A DNA stretch of 58,184 bases. Source: Nitrosomonadales bacterium (GTDB lineage: Bacteria > Pseudomonadota > Gammaproteobacteria > Burkholderiales > Gallionellaceae). Shown here piece by piece: positions 39,883 to 48,767 of the stretch; positions within the stretch are counted from its first letter, which is position 1, and the number at the start of each line of letters is the position of its first letter. A program made the position numbers and the translations under genes. The DNA lies in NCBI GenBank assembly GCA_016721605.1, contig JADKHS010000015.1:1-58184 (forward strand). Direction: 5' to 3'. The notes beneath the pieces are model-generated. The model made no database searches. It saw only the letters and a program-made list of their open reading frames with translations, and was not told the origin of the DNA.

Positions 39883-40248
39883 TGGTTATTGCGTAGCTTC
39901 TGCATTGTTAGCAATGCGCATATATGCCTTTCAATGATTAACTATTCATGTTACAGACAAAATCTGTAACTATTTATCCGGGATAGCCATTTACTCTGTG
40001 CTAGCCCGGATACCTATTGATCTAAATGTAATGTACCCAGGTGATGGTATTTTTGGACCAAGGGGATGTTGTTGCATTGACCATGGTGGCGAAGATATTC
40101 GCCGCATCGGCCATAATCTTACGGCTATATGAGCAACCACGAGTCGTGGTTGTTTTATACAAGTGGACTAGCTTGAGTAAGCTGTTAAAAGAGTCTGATG
40201 TTGGCAATTAGGGTGTCTGCTCGTCCCAGATGAATTTTCTGCCAGACA
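39883..40248. other. Intergenic region with two strong hairpins
   Basis: An arm pair TATCCGGGATAGC / GCTAGCCCGGATA (39975-40012, one mismatch) has no T tail. A second hairpin near 40134 is listed as a terminator. A short minus frame at 40022-40207 has no ribosome site or recognisable family. Confidence 0.5.
40134..40158. terminator. Terminator hairpin between convergent genes
   Basis: CAACCACGA / TCGTGGTTG around a single G (40134-40152), then GTTTTAT. It could end transcripts of the 104-residue gene (plus) and, less clearly, the moeB operon (minus). Confidence 0.65.
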
Positions 40249-41006
40249 CTATGTACATGGTGCTCCGCAAATTAAGCAAGCTGGATCCTTATTTAATTTA
40301 ACGGTGCGTAGTTCCATGTGCAGTAAATCTGTTATCAACAATCTGTTACATAGCAGTGTGCCTATTCCCATCAATAGTTTGAGTGCTTCAGCGGCTTGTA
40401 TGCTACCGATAATCCCAACTAGTGGGGCAAATACACCCATTACCGCGCAACGTGTTTCTAAAGCGTCAGGCTGTTCTGGATAAAGGCAGTGATAGCAAGG
40501 GCTGTGCGGATGGCGCATATCAAACACGGCTACTTGGCCGTCAAAGCGGGTAGCTGCGCCGGATACGAAAGGCTTTTTTAATTGCACGCACGCTTGGTTA
40601 AGCGCGTAGCGCGTGGCGAAGTTATCACTGCAATCCAGCACTACATCGACTTGGCTAACCAGTTCCAATAAACGCGCTTGATCTACGCGCGTTCATTCAG
40701 GGCTATGACGTTAACATCCGGATTGATTTCAGCAAGTGAAGTACGCGCAGAATCCACTTTAGCCATTCCGATGCTGGAAGTGTGATGTACGATTTGGCGT
40801 TGCAGATTAGTCAGGTCTACAGTGTCACCGTCGCATAGTGTGAGGGTGCCAACGCCGCTAGAAGCGAGGTACATGGCAGCAGGAGAACCCAGCCCACCAG
40901 CACCTATTATCAGTGCGTGCGCATCCCGTAATTTCTGTTGCCCTTCGATGCCAATGTCAGGCAACAGAATGTGGCGGCTATAGCGCAGTAACTGTTCGTC
41001 ATTCAT
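40249..41006 (-). CDS. moeB: ThiF/MoeB/HesA-family adenylyltransferase, one frameshift
   Basis: E1-like enzyme that adenylates the C-terminal glycine of MoaD/ThiS-type sulfur carriers. N-part: 'NDEQLLRYSRHILLPDIGIE', Rossmann 'ALIIGAGGLGSPAAMYLASS', 'GDTVDLTNLQRQIVH'. C-part in another frame: 'VDVVLDCSDNFATRYALNQA', 'KPFVSGAATRFDGQVAVFD', CYHCLYPE (zinc Cys pair), 'CAVMGVFAPLVGIIGSIQAA' and CLICG (second zinc pair). The break is at GCGCGTAGATC near 40685; one G restores NERAVDQARLLELV. About 253 residues repaired. Last gene of the gpmI-envC-ctp operon; MoeB versus ThiF role is not resolvable. Confidence 0.88.
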
Positions 41007-41043
41007 GCGTATGGAAGAGGGGAAAGTTATAGATACCTTCTGC

Positions 41044-42459
41044 TTACTTCCCTTGCAATATATTCATACCTTTTAGCAAGTTTAAAGCTTGATGTAATTG
41101 GTAATCATCTTTTGATCCGAATTCGAGCATTTTGGGTTTTGTCGTATCCCCATCCTCGCGTTTGCTGGAAGGCTTAGCGGGTGCTGCAGGAGCGGCGGGC
41201 TTCACGGTGGTAGTGCCTGTATTTGTATCAAGCTCTTGACTGTTGCTTAAGTGACGCTCCAAGTCAGCCTCGCGCATGCGGAAAGTTTGATCTTGATCGA
41301 TAGTCGCCGGGTCTTCCACGACGATGTCAGGGACAATACCTTTGGCTTGGATAGAGCGGCCTCCAGGGGTGAAATAACGTGCTGTAGTGAGCTTGATTGC
41401 GGTATTGTTGCCTAGTGGCAGAACGGACTGCACCGAGCCTTTTCCGAAAGTTTGGGTGCCCATAATGACGGCGCGCTTATGATCCTGTAATGCACCTGCG
41501 ACAATTTCTGAGGCGGATGCAGAGCCGCCGTTCACCAGCACTATCATCGGCACAGTTTTGACCGCTGCGGGTAGATTTTTTAGATAATCCTTCTCGTTGT
41601 TGCGCAGATAGTCATTAGGAACCGCAGTCAGGCGCATCTTGGCATCTGAATTGCGTCCTTCGGTATACACCACCAGTGTGTCCTTGGGCAGGAAGGCGGC
41701 AGATGCCGCTACCGAACTATTGAGCAAGCCACCTGGGTCGTTACGCAGATCCAGCACCAAGCCTTTCATAGTGCCTTGGTTTTGTTTGAATAGATTATTG
41801 AGTGCAGTCGCGAGGTTTTCGCCAGTGTGCTCCTGAAATTGGGTGATGCGGATAAAAGCATACCCAGGTTCGACCAGTTTTGACTTTACGCTTTGTACTT
41901 TAATAATGGCGCGAGTTAAAGTAAAAGTCAGCGGTTTGGGCGCTTCCTTGCGAATCACGGTCAAGACAATTTTGCTGCCTGGTTTGCCGCGCATACGTTT
42001 AACCGCATCACTTAGCGTCAGGCTCTTCACCATCACGTCATCGAGTTTGATGATCAGATCGCCGCTCTTCATGCCAGCATGATAGGCAGGGGAATCTTCA
42101 ATTGGCGAAATCACTTTCACCAGTCCGTCTTCCATCCCTACCTCAATACCTAAACCACCGAATTCGCCCTGTGTACCGATTTGCAATTCCTTGAATGCGT
42201 CGGCATCCAGATAGGCAGAGTGCGGATCCAGGCCGGTCAACATGCCTGTGATGGCTTCGGTGATTAATTTTTTGTCAGTGACCGGTTCTACATAGTCACT
42301 CTTGATACGGCCAAACACTTCTGAGAAGGCGCGCAGCTCTTCAATCGGCAGCGGCTCAGCGCTGTCCTTATCTGCGATGGCAGACAATTGCAGGCTAATC
42401 AACACACCTGCGATTAGCCCAAGTCCGATCAATCCAATTTTTTCAATACGACTACGCAT
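41044..42459 (-). CDS. ctpA: Carboxyl-terminal processing protease (S41, CtpA/Prc type)
   Basis: Periplasmic or membrane-anchored Ser/Lys protease. 471 residues: N-terminal anchor 'IGLIGLGLIAGVLISLQLSA', 'MLTGLDPHSAYLDADAFKEL', PDZ domain from 'GEFGGLGIEVGMEDGLVKVI', then the catalytic core 'LVLDLRNDPGGLLNSSVAAS', Ser in 'LVNGGSASASEIVAGALQDH' and Lys in TFGKGSVQSV. A C-terminal Pro/Ala/Thr/Lys-rich linker precedes a short helix. Intact. In this operon with envC it probably acts in septal or envelope protein processing. Confidence 0.94.
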   Translation of the reverse strand: MRSRIEKIGLIGLGLIAGVLISLQLSAIADKDSAEPLPIEELRAFSEVFGRIKSDYVEPVTDKKLITEAITGMLTGLDPHSAYLDADAFKELQIGTQGEFGGLGIEVGMEDGLVKVISPIEDSPAYHAGMKSGDLIIKLDDVMVKSLTLSDAVKRMRGKPGSKIVLTVIRKEAPKPLTFTLTRAIIKVQSVKSKLVEPGYAFIRITQFQEHTGENLATALNNLFKQNQGTMKGLVLDLRNDPGGLLNSSVAASAAFLPKDTLVVYTEGRNSDAKMRLTAVPNDYLRNNEKDYLKNLPAAVKTVPMIVLVNGGSASASEIVAGALQDHKRAVIMGTQTFGKGSVQSVLPLGNNTAIKLTTARYFTPGGRSIQAKGIVPDIVVEDPATIDQDQTFRMREADLERHLSNSQELDTNTGTTTVKPAAPAAPAKPSSKREDGDTTKPKMLEFGSKDDYQLHQALNLLKGMNILQGK

Positions 42460-42509
42460 GTCTGACCTTTAAAGTTGTTTTGTTGCAATGTATTTCTTCA
42501 CGAGTAATT

Positions 42510-43682
42510 TCATCGGGCTATCCACTTTAGGGGGTCTATAGGTTCACCCCTATGGCGCAATTCAAAGTATACACCGGAATCTTCATTTCCGCCGCTGTTG
42601 CCAACGGCCGCTACGGTGTCGCCCCCGCGCAAGATGTCACCTACTTGCTTGTACAGCGTTTCATTGTTGCCATACAAGCTCATGTAGCCTTTGCCATGGT
42701 CAATGATCAATAAGTTCCCGAAGCCGCGCAACCAATCGGCAAATACTACACGTCCGGCCGCTACCGATTTCACTGGCTGACCGTTCGCTGCGCGTAACAT
42801 TAAACCTCTCCAAAGTACGGTGCTGTCTGGCCGCGCGCTGCCGAATTTATTGACCACTTCTCCCATGACCGGCAGCGTCAGCTTGCCTTTAAGTTGTTCG
42901 AACGGTTTGCCGTCGAAGCGATTATCAGGCAATTTATCATTGTTGAATACCCCTTTGTCTTTTTGCCGTGTCAACATTTTTGAAAGCTTGGCTATCAGTT
43001 GCGACAAGCGGTTTTCGTCGCGTTGTAGACGGCCAATTTCGTGGCGTTGTTGTTTGAGTTGCTGGGCAAATTGACTGATTACTTGCTGACGCGCAAGTCT
43101 GTCTTTTTCCAAAATTTTCTGTTGTGCATTCTCTTCTGCTTGCAACGCCGTAATTTCCCCGCTCTTTTGCTGGGTTTGTTGGACGACCTCGTTTAGCTGC
43201 GCAAGATTGACGCGCAACATATTGAGCCAAGTCGAACGGCTGCGCGTGATGTATTCGTAATAGCGCATTTCACGTGCGGCTTGATCAGGATCATGATTGT
43301 TGAGCAACAGCTTAAAGTATTCTTGTTTACCACCCAAATATTGCTGGTAGAGCAATTTGCTGAGCATTGCTTGCTGATTCTGTATGTTTGTTTCCAGTTG
43401 CTGTGCTTGTTGTCTCAGCTTCTCCAAAGTTTGGTCTGCGGCACGGTGTTGTAATGACAGCTCGGCCAGTTTGCGCTTGCTGTTGCTGATGGCCCGTTCT
43501 GATTCCCGTAGTTCGTCTGTTGCTTCGGATTGGGATTCACTGGTTTTTTCCAGTTCTTTCTGTAACACGGAGATGTGCTTGCGCAGGTTATCCAGCTCTT
43601 CCTGTTGTAAGGCATGAGTGCTGTTTATGCCTGCTGTCAAGCAGATACACAGTAGTAACGCGTGGCGGGAGAGTGTGGTCAC
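42510..43682 (-). CDS. envC: EnvC-type murein hydrolase activator
   Basis: Periplasmic activator of division amidases. Signal peptide (LLLCICLTAGINSTHA), a long coiled coil from about residue 25 to 230 ('ELDNLRKHISVLQKELEKTS' onward), then a LytM domain. The zinc-binding residues of active LytM are absent (RGLMLRA in place of HxGxD; VYFELRH at the HxH site), as in EnvC, so it regulates rather than cuts. 390 residues, intact; its start overlaps the gpmI stop by four bases. Confidence 0.93.
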   Translation of the reverse strand: MTTLSRHALLLCICLTAGINSTHALQQEELDNLRKHISVLQKELEKTSESQSEATDELRESERAISNSKRKLAELSLQHRAADQTLEKLRQQAQQLETNIQNQQAMLSKLLYQQYLGGKQEYFKLLLNNHDPDQAAREMRYYEYITRSRSTWLNMLRVNLAQLNEVVQQTQQKSGEITALQAEENAQQKILEKDRLARQQVISQFAQQLKQQRHEIGRLQRDENRLSQLIAKLSKMLTRQKDKGVFNNDKLPDNRFDGKPFEQLKGKLTLPVMGEVVNKFGSARPDSTVLWRGLMLRAANGQPVKSVAAGRVVFADWLRGFGNLLIIDHGKGYMSLYGNNETLYKQVGDILRGGDTVAAVGNSGGNEDSGVYFELRHRGEPIDPLKWIAR

Positions 43683-45217
43683 CGGAATGAAATAAGCGGC
43701 TGCCCCGTCATTTCTGGCGGTTGTGGCAGCCCCATCATGGCGAGCAAGGTTGGGGTAACATCCCGAAGCGAGCCACTGTCAGCCATTTGCGCCTTACGGC
43801 CGATATATAGCAATGGAACCAGGTTAAGTGTATGTGCGGTGTGGGCTTGTTGCGTGGTGCGATCCAGCATCTGTTCGGCATTGCCGTGATCAGCGGTAAT
43901 CAGCACCTCGCCACCACATTCCAGCATTGCGTTTACTACCCGCCCGATACACACATCCAGGGCTTCAATGGCTTTGACCGCCGCTTCCATAATGCCGCTA
44001 TGGCCTACCATGTCGCCGTTGGCATAATTACAGATCAGGGCTTGATACTGCCCGCTACGGATAGCCGCTTCCAGTTTGTCGGTGACTTCAAAAGCACTCA
44101 TTTCTGGTTTGAGGTCGTAGGTTGCCACTTTAGGAGACGGCACCAAGATACGGTCTTCGCCGGGGTAAGGATGCTCCTTGCCGCCATTGAAAAAATAGGT
44201 GACATGGGCATATTTTTCCGTTTCTGCGATGCGTAATTGTTTCAGCCCTAAATCGGAAAGGTACTCGCCAAAACAATTGTGGATGGCTGTGGGCATGAAT
44301 GCCGCCGGGAGATGGAAGTCCTCACCATAGCTGCTCAGTGTGACAAAGCCCGCCAGCTTGGGAAAATATGCACGCGTAAAGCCATCAAACGTCGGATCGG
44401 TTAGTGCGCGGGTCAGCTCGCGCGCGCGGTCGGCGCGGTAGTTCATGAATACCGTGACGTCTCCATCCTGCATGATAACGGGTGGTTCGGTGGGTGACGC
44501 GATGATGGTTGCTTTAACGAACTCGTCGTTTTCTCCACGCGCATAGGCTTGCCGTAATCCATCCTGGGCATTAGATGAGCGGAACTCAGCCTTGCCTTGT
44601 GTCAATAAATTATAGGCTTCCTGCACCCGTTCCCAGCGGTTATCCCGGTCCATTGCATAATAGCGGCCGATGATGGAAGCAATACGTCCAACGCCCAAGG
44701 CAACACATTTTTCCTCTAACCGCTGTAGTGAATGTGCGGCGCTTCTCGGCGGTGTGTCACGGCCATCGAGAAAGGCATGGATAAATATCTTGCGCAGTCC
44801 AGCGCGCGCTGCCAGTTCCAGCATGGCGTGGATATGATCTTCATGGCTATGCACCCCGCCGGGCGACAGCAGCCCCATGATATGCAGCGCAGTGTTATGT
44901 TGCTGGACATGTTTAATAGCTTGCACGAACGCCGGATTGCTGTAAAAGCTCCCGTCCTGAATGGATGCATCTATCCGCGTGAGCTCCTGATACACCACGC
45001 GGCCTGCGCCGATATTGAGATGGCCAACTTCAGAGTTACCCATTTGGCCTTGCGGAAGGCCTACCGATAATTCGGACGTATGGATTAGCGTGTGTGGATA
45101 ATCACGCCATAGTTTGTCCCAGTTTGGCTTGTGTGCATGGGCAATGGCGTTATGGTCAGTTTCTTCACTGTAGCCGAAGCCGTCGAGGATGAGTAGGAGG
45201 ACAGGGGTAGTTTTCAT
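43679..45217 (-). CDS. gpmI: 2,3-bisphosphoglycerate-independent phosphoglycerate mutase
   Basis: Glycolytic and gluconeogenic enzyme with a phosphoserine intermediate and two Mn ions. 512 residues, intact: 'LLLILDGFGYSEETDHNAIA', catalytic Ser in 'GQMGNSEVGHLNIGAGRVVY', 'HGLRKIF'-like insertion domain, 'VFMNYRADRARELTRAL', and C-terminal metal ligands 'ANGDMVGHSGIMEAAVKAIE' and ITADHGNAEQM. First gene of the gpmI-envC-ctpA-moeB operon, divergent from the CHASE2 gene. Confidence 0.97.
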   Translation of the reverse strand: MKTTPVLLLILDGFGYSEETDHNAIAHAHKPNWDKLWRDYPHTLIHTSELSVGLPQGQMGNSEVGHLNIGAGRVVYQELTRIDASIQDGSFYSNPAFVQAIKHVQQHNTALHIMGLLSPGGVHSHEDHIHAMLELAARAGLRKIFIHAFLDGRDTPPRSAAHSLQRLEEKCVALGVGRIASIIGRYYAMDRDNRWERVQEAYNLLTQGKAEFRSSNAQDGLRQAYARGENDEFVKATIIASPTEPPVIMQDGDVTVFMNYRADRARELTRALTDPTFDGFTRAYFPKLAGFVTLSSYGEDFHLPAAFMPTAIHNCFGEYLSDLGLKQLRIAETEKYAHVTYFFNGGKEHPYPGEDRILVPSPKVATYDLKPEMSAFEVTDKLEAAIRSGQYQALICNYANGDMVGHSGIMEAAVKAIEALDVCIGRVVNAMLECGGEVLITADHGNAEQMLDRTTQQAHTAHTLNLVPLLYIGRKAQMADSGSLRDVTPTLLAMMGLPQPPEMTGQPLISFR

Positions 45218-45621
45218 ACAAGACTTATGGGAAGTTAAAAATATTAATGGATCGCTTGCTCAGGGTACTATTTTAACTGATTTCTGGATTGCCAAACGTT
45301 GTGGGCTTCGCACGAAGCCAAATTTATAGAACAATGGCCAAAAGTTTGGACAATGAATTTAAATAACAAGGATGACAATATTCTGCAAGCCGCGTTGTAT
45401 TATCGTGTTGGCGCCCCCCTCATTATTTAGCTGACAGGAATGATTTGCGGTGTAGCTGACGTATCTTGTACCGGCTAGTTTCATACTGTGCGTCTGGACG
45501 ACAGTATTTTTTGGAGTACAACGGCATACTGTCTGTCATCTTTCATTAAGTTAAGTCACATGCGCTATTCAAAATTCGTAAATAAAACAGGGCAACATGA
45601 CATAAATATTGGTTTTTTATA
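45218..45621. other. Divergent intergenic region gpmI/CHASE2
   Basis: Holds promoters for both sides by position. A perfect small hairpin GGCTTCG-CA-CGAAGCC is at 45304-45319. No gene, clear -35/-10 pair or known RNA motif recognised. Confidence 0.45.
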
Positions 45622-47326
45622 ATGGGCCTTAATGTTTATTTCGCTAACCGGTTGCGTTTGGCTTATTCCAAGTTCTCTGCGCTGCTCGCCAAGTTTTGGG
45701 AAACAAGATTCTATCTTTATCTGGCGGCACTGTTTTCGTTGTTTGCCGTGTTGGATACCATGCAATTGCATATCATTTCCTGGTATGCGTCAGGAGGCTT
45801 TCGACGCGATGGTGCGCCACCGCATTGTTGTGCCTAAGCCTGATAGTGATATTGTAATCGTGGACATCAATGAGGCTAGTCTTGCCGCTATGGCCAAGGA
45901 CTACGGGCGTTGGCCTTGGCCGCGCCAAGTGCTGGGGGAATTTATCGAACAGCTTGAAAAACAGCAACCTAAAGCAATTGTGTTTGACATATTGTTTAGT
46001 GATCCTGATATTTACAACCCGGACAGCGATGCTTATTTCGACTCCGCCGTTGCCGCCACAAATAATACTTACTTTCCTTTACTGCGCCTTGATCCGTCGA
46101 GCGATCCCTTAAGCCTGGTGAAGCCCGCCATGATTCCAGGTGTTGTGCCACTACGCAATGATGCACAGCCGGAGGCTACGGTTGCTGTGGTACTGCCACA
46201 TTTTCCGGCGATACTTAAAAATGGGCGTCTTGGGTTGCATAATATTTATCCCGATGCTGATGGCATTGTGCGTCAGTATGTTGTTTACCGTGACGATTTT
46301 GGATGGAAATTGCCGTCATTGCCAGATCGGGTGGCGCGTGATCTCGGCTGGCCTGAACCTGCTGCACAGCGTGTTCTGCTCAATTGGCGTGGCCCACCAT
46401 TTTCTTACCGGTACGTTAGTTTCTATGACGATTCACGGACTTGGGCAGCAAGGAAAAAAACGCCCGCAAGACGAATTTAAAAACAAAATCGTTATTATTG
46501 GCTCCACTGCCCCCAGTTTATTCGACATCAAGCCTACGCCCATGAGCCAAATGCATCCAGGCGTGGAAATTCTTGCTACCGCCATAGATAACTTTAAACA
46601 TAGTGATTACCTCCGCTTTCCTGAAGCAAGCGTGGCTTATCTTGTACTTACCCTGTGTATTATTTGGGCTACCGCCTGGGCCTTTTATCGTAATTTCGGG
46701 CGTAATAAAATAGACCTGTTATTTGGCGCATCCCAATTTCTATTGATTGGAATTTCTTATGCCAGTATTAACTTCACTGACACTTACATTAACATCACCG
46801 GGCCAGTGACAATAGGGTTGGTCTTTTTTACCATCGCACGTATATATTCTGTCGCCACTAACAAGATATTGGAACGAAGCATGGTGTGTGATTCTTTTAA
46901 GCGAGAGGGTAAATTGCATGCCACATTGTTGTTAATACGTCTTGATGGTGACCCAAAATTACTGACGGACGCTATGTTGGATCAAATCCGCTACCAGCTT
47001 GAGAATACTGGGTGGAACAAAAAGTGTAGATGTATTGAGAGGCGACCAAAAAGGCTTGTGGGATTTATTTGAAAACATTTTCGATTTCCTGGATAGTGGG
47101 TGAAGGCGATACGGATGGGGCTGCCCGCGTGGCTGATGATGTTGCCATGGTTATCACTGCGTTTCCGCAGTTATTAAGCAAATGTATAATCAACCCTGAT
47201 ATTGTAGTCAGCTGGTTTGTTCACCAAGGGGAATTTTTAGGTGGCAAAGGGACGCGCGATTGCTGGCGCGCAATGTTTGCTGAAGCGCTGCTGCGTTGGA
47301 ATGAACAACAAAAAAAGGTGCTATGA
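45622..47326 (+). CDS. CHASE2 sensor-domain membrane protein, frameshifted
   Basis: An inner-membrane protein with an N-terminal helix 'FYLYLAALFSLFAVLDTMQL', an extracytoplasmic CHASE2 domain ('IVIVDINEASLAAMAKDYGR', 'PKAIVFDILFSDPDIYN', 'GRLGLHNIYPDADGIVRQ', 'NKIVIIGSTAPSLFDIKPTP') and three closely spaced C-terminal membrane helices. A ~150-residue cytoplasmic part follows. No cyclase, kinase or GGDEF output motif is visible; the last part ('DDVAMVITAFPQLLSKCIIN') is unrecognised. Three or more frame changes (near 45795, 46435 and 47010). It overlaps the SH3 gene by four bases. Input signal unknown; CHASE2 domains are extracellular sensors by family. Confidence 0.78.
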
Positions 47327-47829
47327 ATTTAATCAAGCTAGGGATTGTCCTCTTCGCATTGCTGGTGATGCCTGCATTTGCCGCTGAAACAGGAAGTGTA
47401 ATCAGGGCCGATGGAATCAAGGTTGAACCGTTCCGGGACGCTAAAACAATAGCCATGCTATCGGTTGGCGATAAAGTGGAAATTGTTAAAAAAAATGGCG
47501 GTTGGCTACAAATAAAAAGTCCAAAGGGCAAGGGCTGGGTGCATATGTTGAATGTCCGTAAAGGCGATATGCGTAAGGATTCTGGTGATATAGGCGGACT
47601 CTTAGGTATGGCGTCGGGGCGTGCAGGCACAGGAAAAATAGTTGCCACTACAGGTATCCGCGGACTCGACGAAGTAGAATTGCAGTCCGCTAAATATAAT
47701 GAGACTGAACTGAATTTGGTCGAGTCTTATACTATAAACCGAGCCGAAGCCCAGGTGTTCGCCACTCAAGGGAAGCTTGTTGCGCGTAAATTCGATTACC
47801 TTCCTTCCCCGGATGTCTCCCCAGAATAA
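47323..47829 (+). CDS. Periplasmic bacterial SH3-domain protein
   Basis: 168 residues, intact. Signal peptide (LGIVLFALLVMPAFA), then one SH3b domain: 'SVIRADGIKVEPFRDAKTIA', 'GDKVEIVKKNGGWLQIKSPK', GWVHMLNVRKG. SH3b domains often bind peptidoglycan. A Gly-rich stretch and a conserved-looking 'GIRGLDEVELQSAKYNETEL' tail follow. It overlaps the CHASE2 stop and is 12 bp before the M48 gene, so the three are one operon. Confidence 0.82.
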   Translation: MNLIKLGIVLFALLVMPAFAAETGSVIRADGIKVEPFRDAKTIAMLSVGDKVEIVKKNGGWLQIKSPKGKGWVHMLNVRKGDMRKDSGDIGGLLGMASGRAGTGKIVATTGIRGLDEVELQSAKYNETELNLVESYTINRAEAQVFATQGKLVARKFDYLPSPDVSPE

Positions 47830-47841
47830 AGGATCGCTCTG

Positions 47842-48708
47842 ATGAAAGCGATAATGAAATACTTGTCGGTTACGGTATTGACGCTTCTTTGCAGTGCTGC
47901 TTGGAGCTTTGATTTCGAGGAGGAATTCAAGAAAGTCCTCAAGGATAGCGTGCAAAAAAAGATTGAAGAAAAATCTGACGCCGCAACAAGTAGTGCATTG
48001 TTGGGACTAGTCGGGATTTCGCAGGAAGAAGAAATTACAATAGGCCGACAAATTGCGGGCAACTTGTTGGGTGCATCCGCGCTTGTCAAAGACCAGGGCT
48101 TGCAAAGTTATGTCAATAATGTCGGGCGTTGGGTGGCAAGTCAAAGCGAGCGTCCCGATTTGGCTTGGCATTTCGGTGTGATTGAATCGAGTGATGTTAA
48201 TGCTTTCGCCGCACCGGGAGGTTATATTTTCCTGACTCGCGGGCTGTATAGCTTATTGCAAAACGAGGCAGAACTGGCCGGGGTGCTGGGGCACGAAATA
48301 GGCCATGTCATCCGCAAGCATCATTTAAAAATTTTACAGCAAAGCAGCTTGGTGGATTTGGGCGGAAAATTAATTTCCAAGCGGATCGGTGGCAATGACA
48401 AAGTACAAAAATTAATTGGTAACGGTGCAGAAATTGTGGCACGTTCGCTCGATAAAAACGCTGAGTTTGAGGCTGACCGTATCGCGGTGGTGCTTGCCGC
48501 GCGCGCTGGTTATGACGCCTTTGCTTTGCCTGAAGTGCTACAGAAAATAGGTCATTTTGCTAACGATGACGGCAGCGTGGCGTTGCTGTTCAAAACACAC
48601 CCCCTTCCAGATGACCGATTAGAAAAGTTAGGGCTTGTCATGAATGACCGCTTAGAAGATGTAAAAGGGAAAACGCTGGTGGCGCGATTTTATCGCATCA
48701 AACCTTAG
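47842..48708 (+). CDS. M48 family metallopeptidase (periplasmic, BepA/LoiP-like)
   Basis: Zinc protease of 288 residues. Signal peptide ('YLSVTVLTLLCSAAWS'), helical N-part, 'EEEITIGRQIAGNLLGASAL', 'NAFAAPGGYIFLTRGLYSLL', zinc motif HEIGH at about residues 151-155 and the third ligand in 'NAEFEADRIAVVLAARAGYD'; 'THPLPDDRLEKL' closes the fold. By family these act in outer-membrane protein quality control. Intact. Last gene of the CHASE2-SH3-M48 unit. Confidence 0.92.
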   Translation: MKAIMKYLSVTVLTLLCSAAWSFDFEEEFKKVLKDSVQKKIEEKSDAATSSALLGLVGISQEEEITIGRQIAGNLLGASALVKDQGLQSYVNNVGRWVASQSERPDLAWHFGVIESSDVNAFAAPGGYIFLTRGLYSLLQNEAELAGVLGHEIGHVIRKHHLKILQQSSLVDLGGKLISKRIGGNDKVQKLIGNGAEIVARSLDKNAEFEADRIAVVLAARAGYDAFALPEVLQKIGHFANDDGSVALLFKTHPLPDDRLEKLGLVMNDRLEDVKGKTLVARFYRIKP

Positions 48709-48767
48709 CGCCTTTTTTTATATTCTGTTTGTTATGCCATACCCTTTATAGAGAATGAGGAAATCGT

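Noticed and set aside
40022..40207. A 61-codon minus frame between the 104-residue gene and moeB
   Set aside because: It spans the terminator hairpin, lacks a start site and has no family resemblance.
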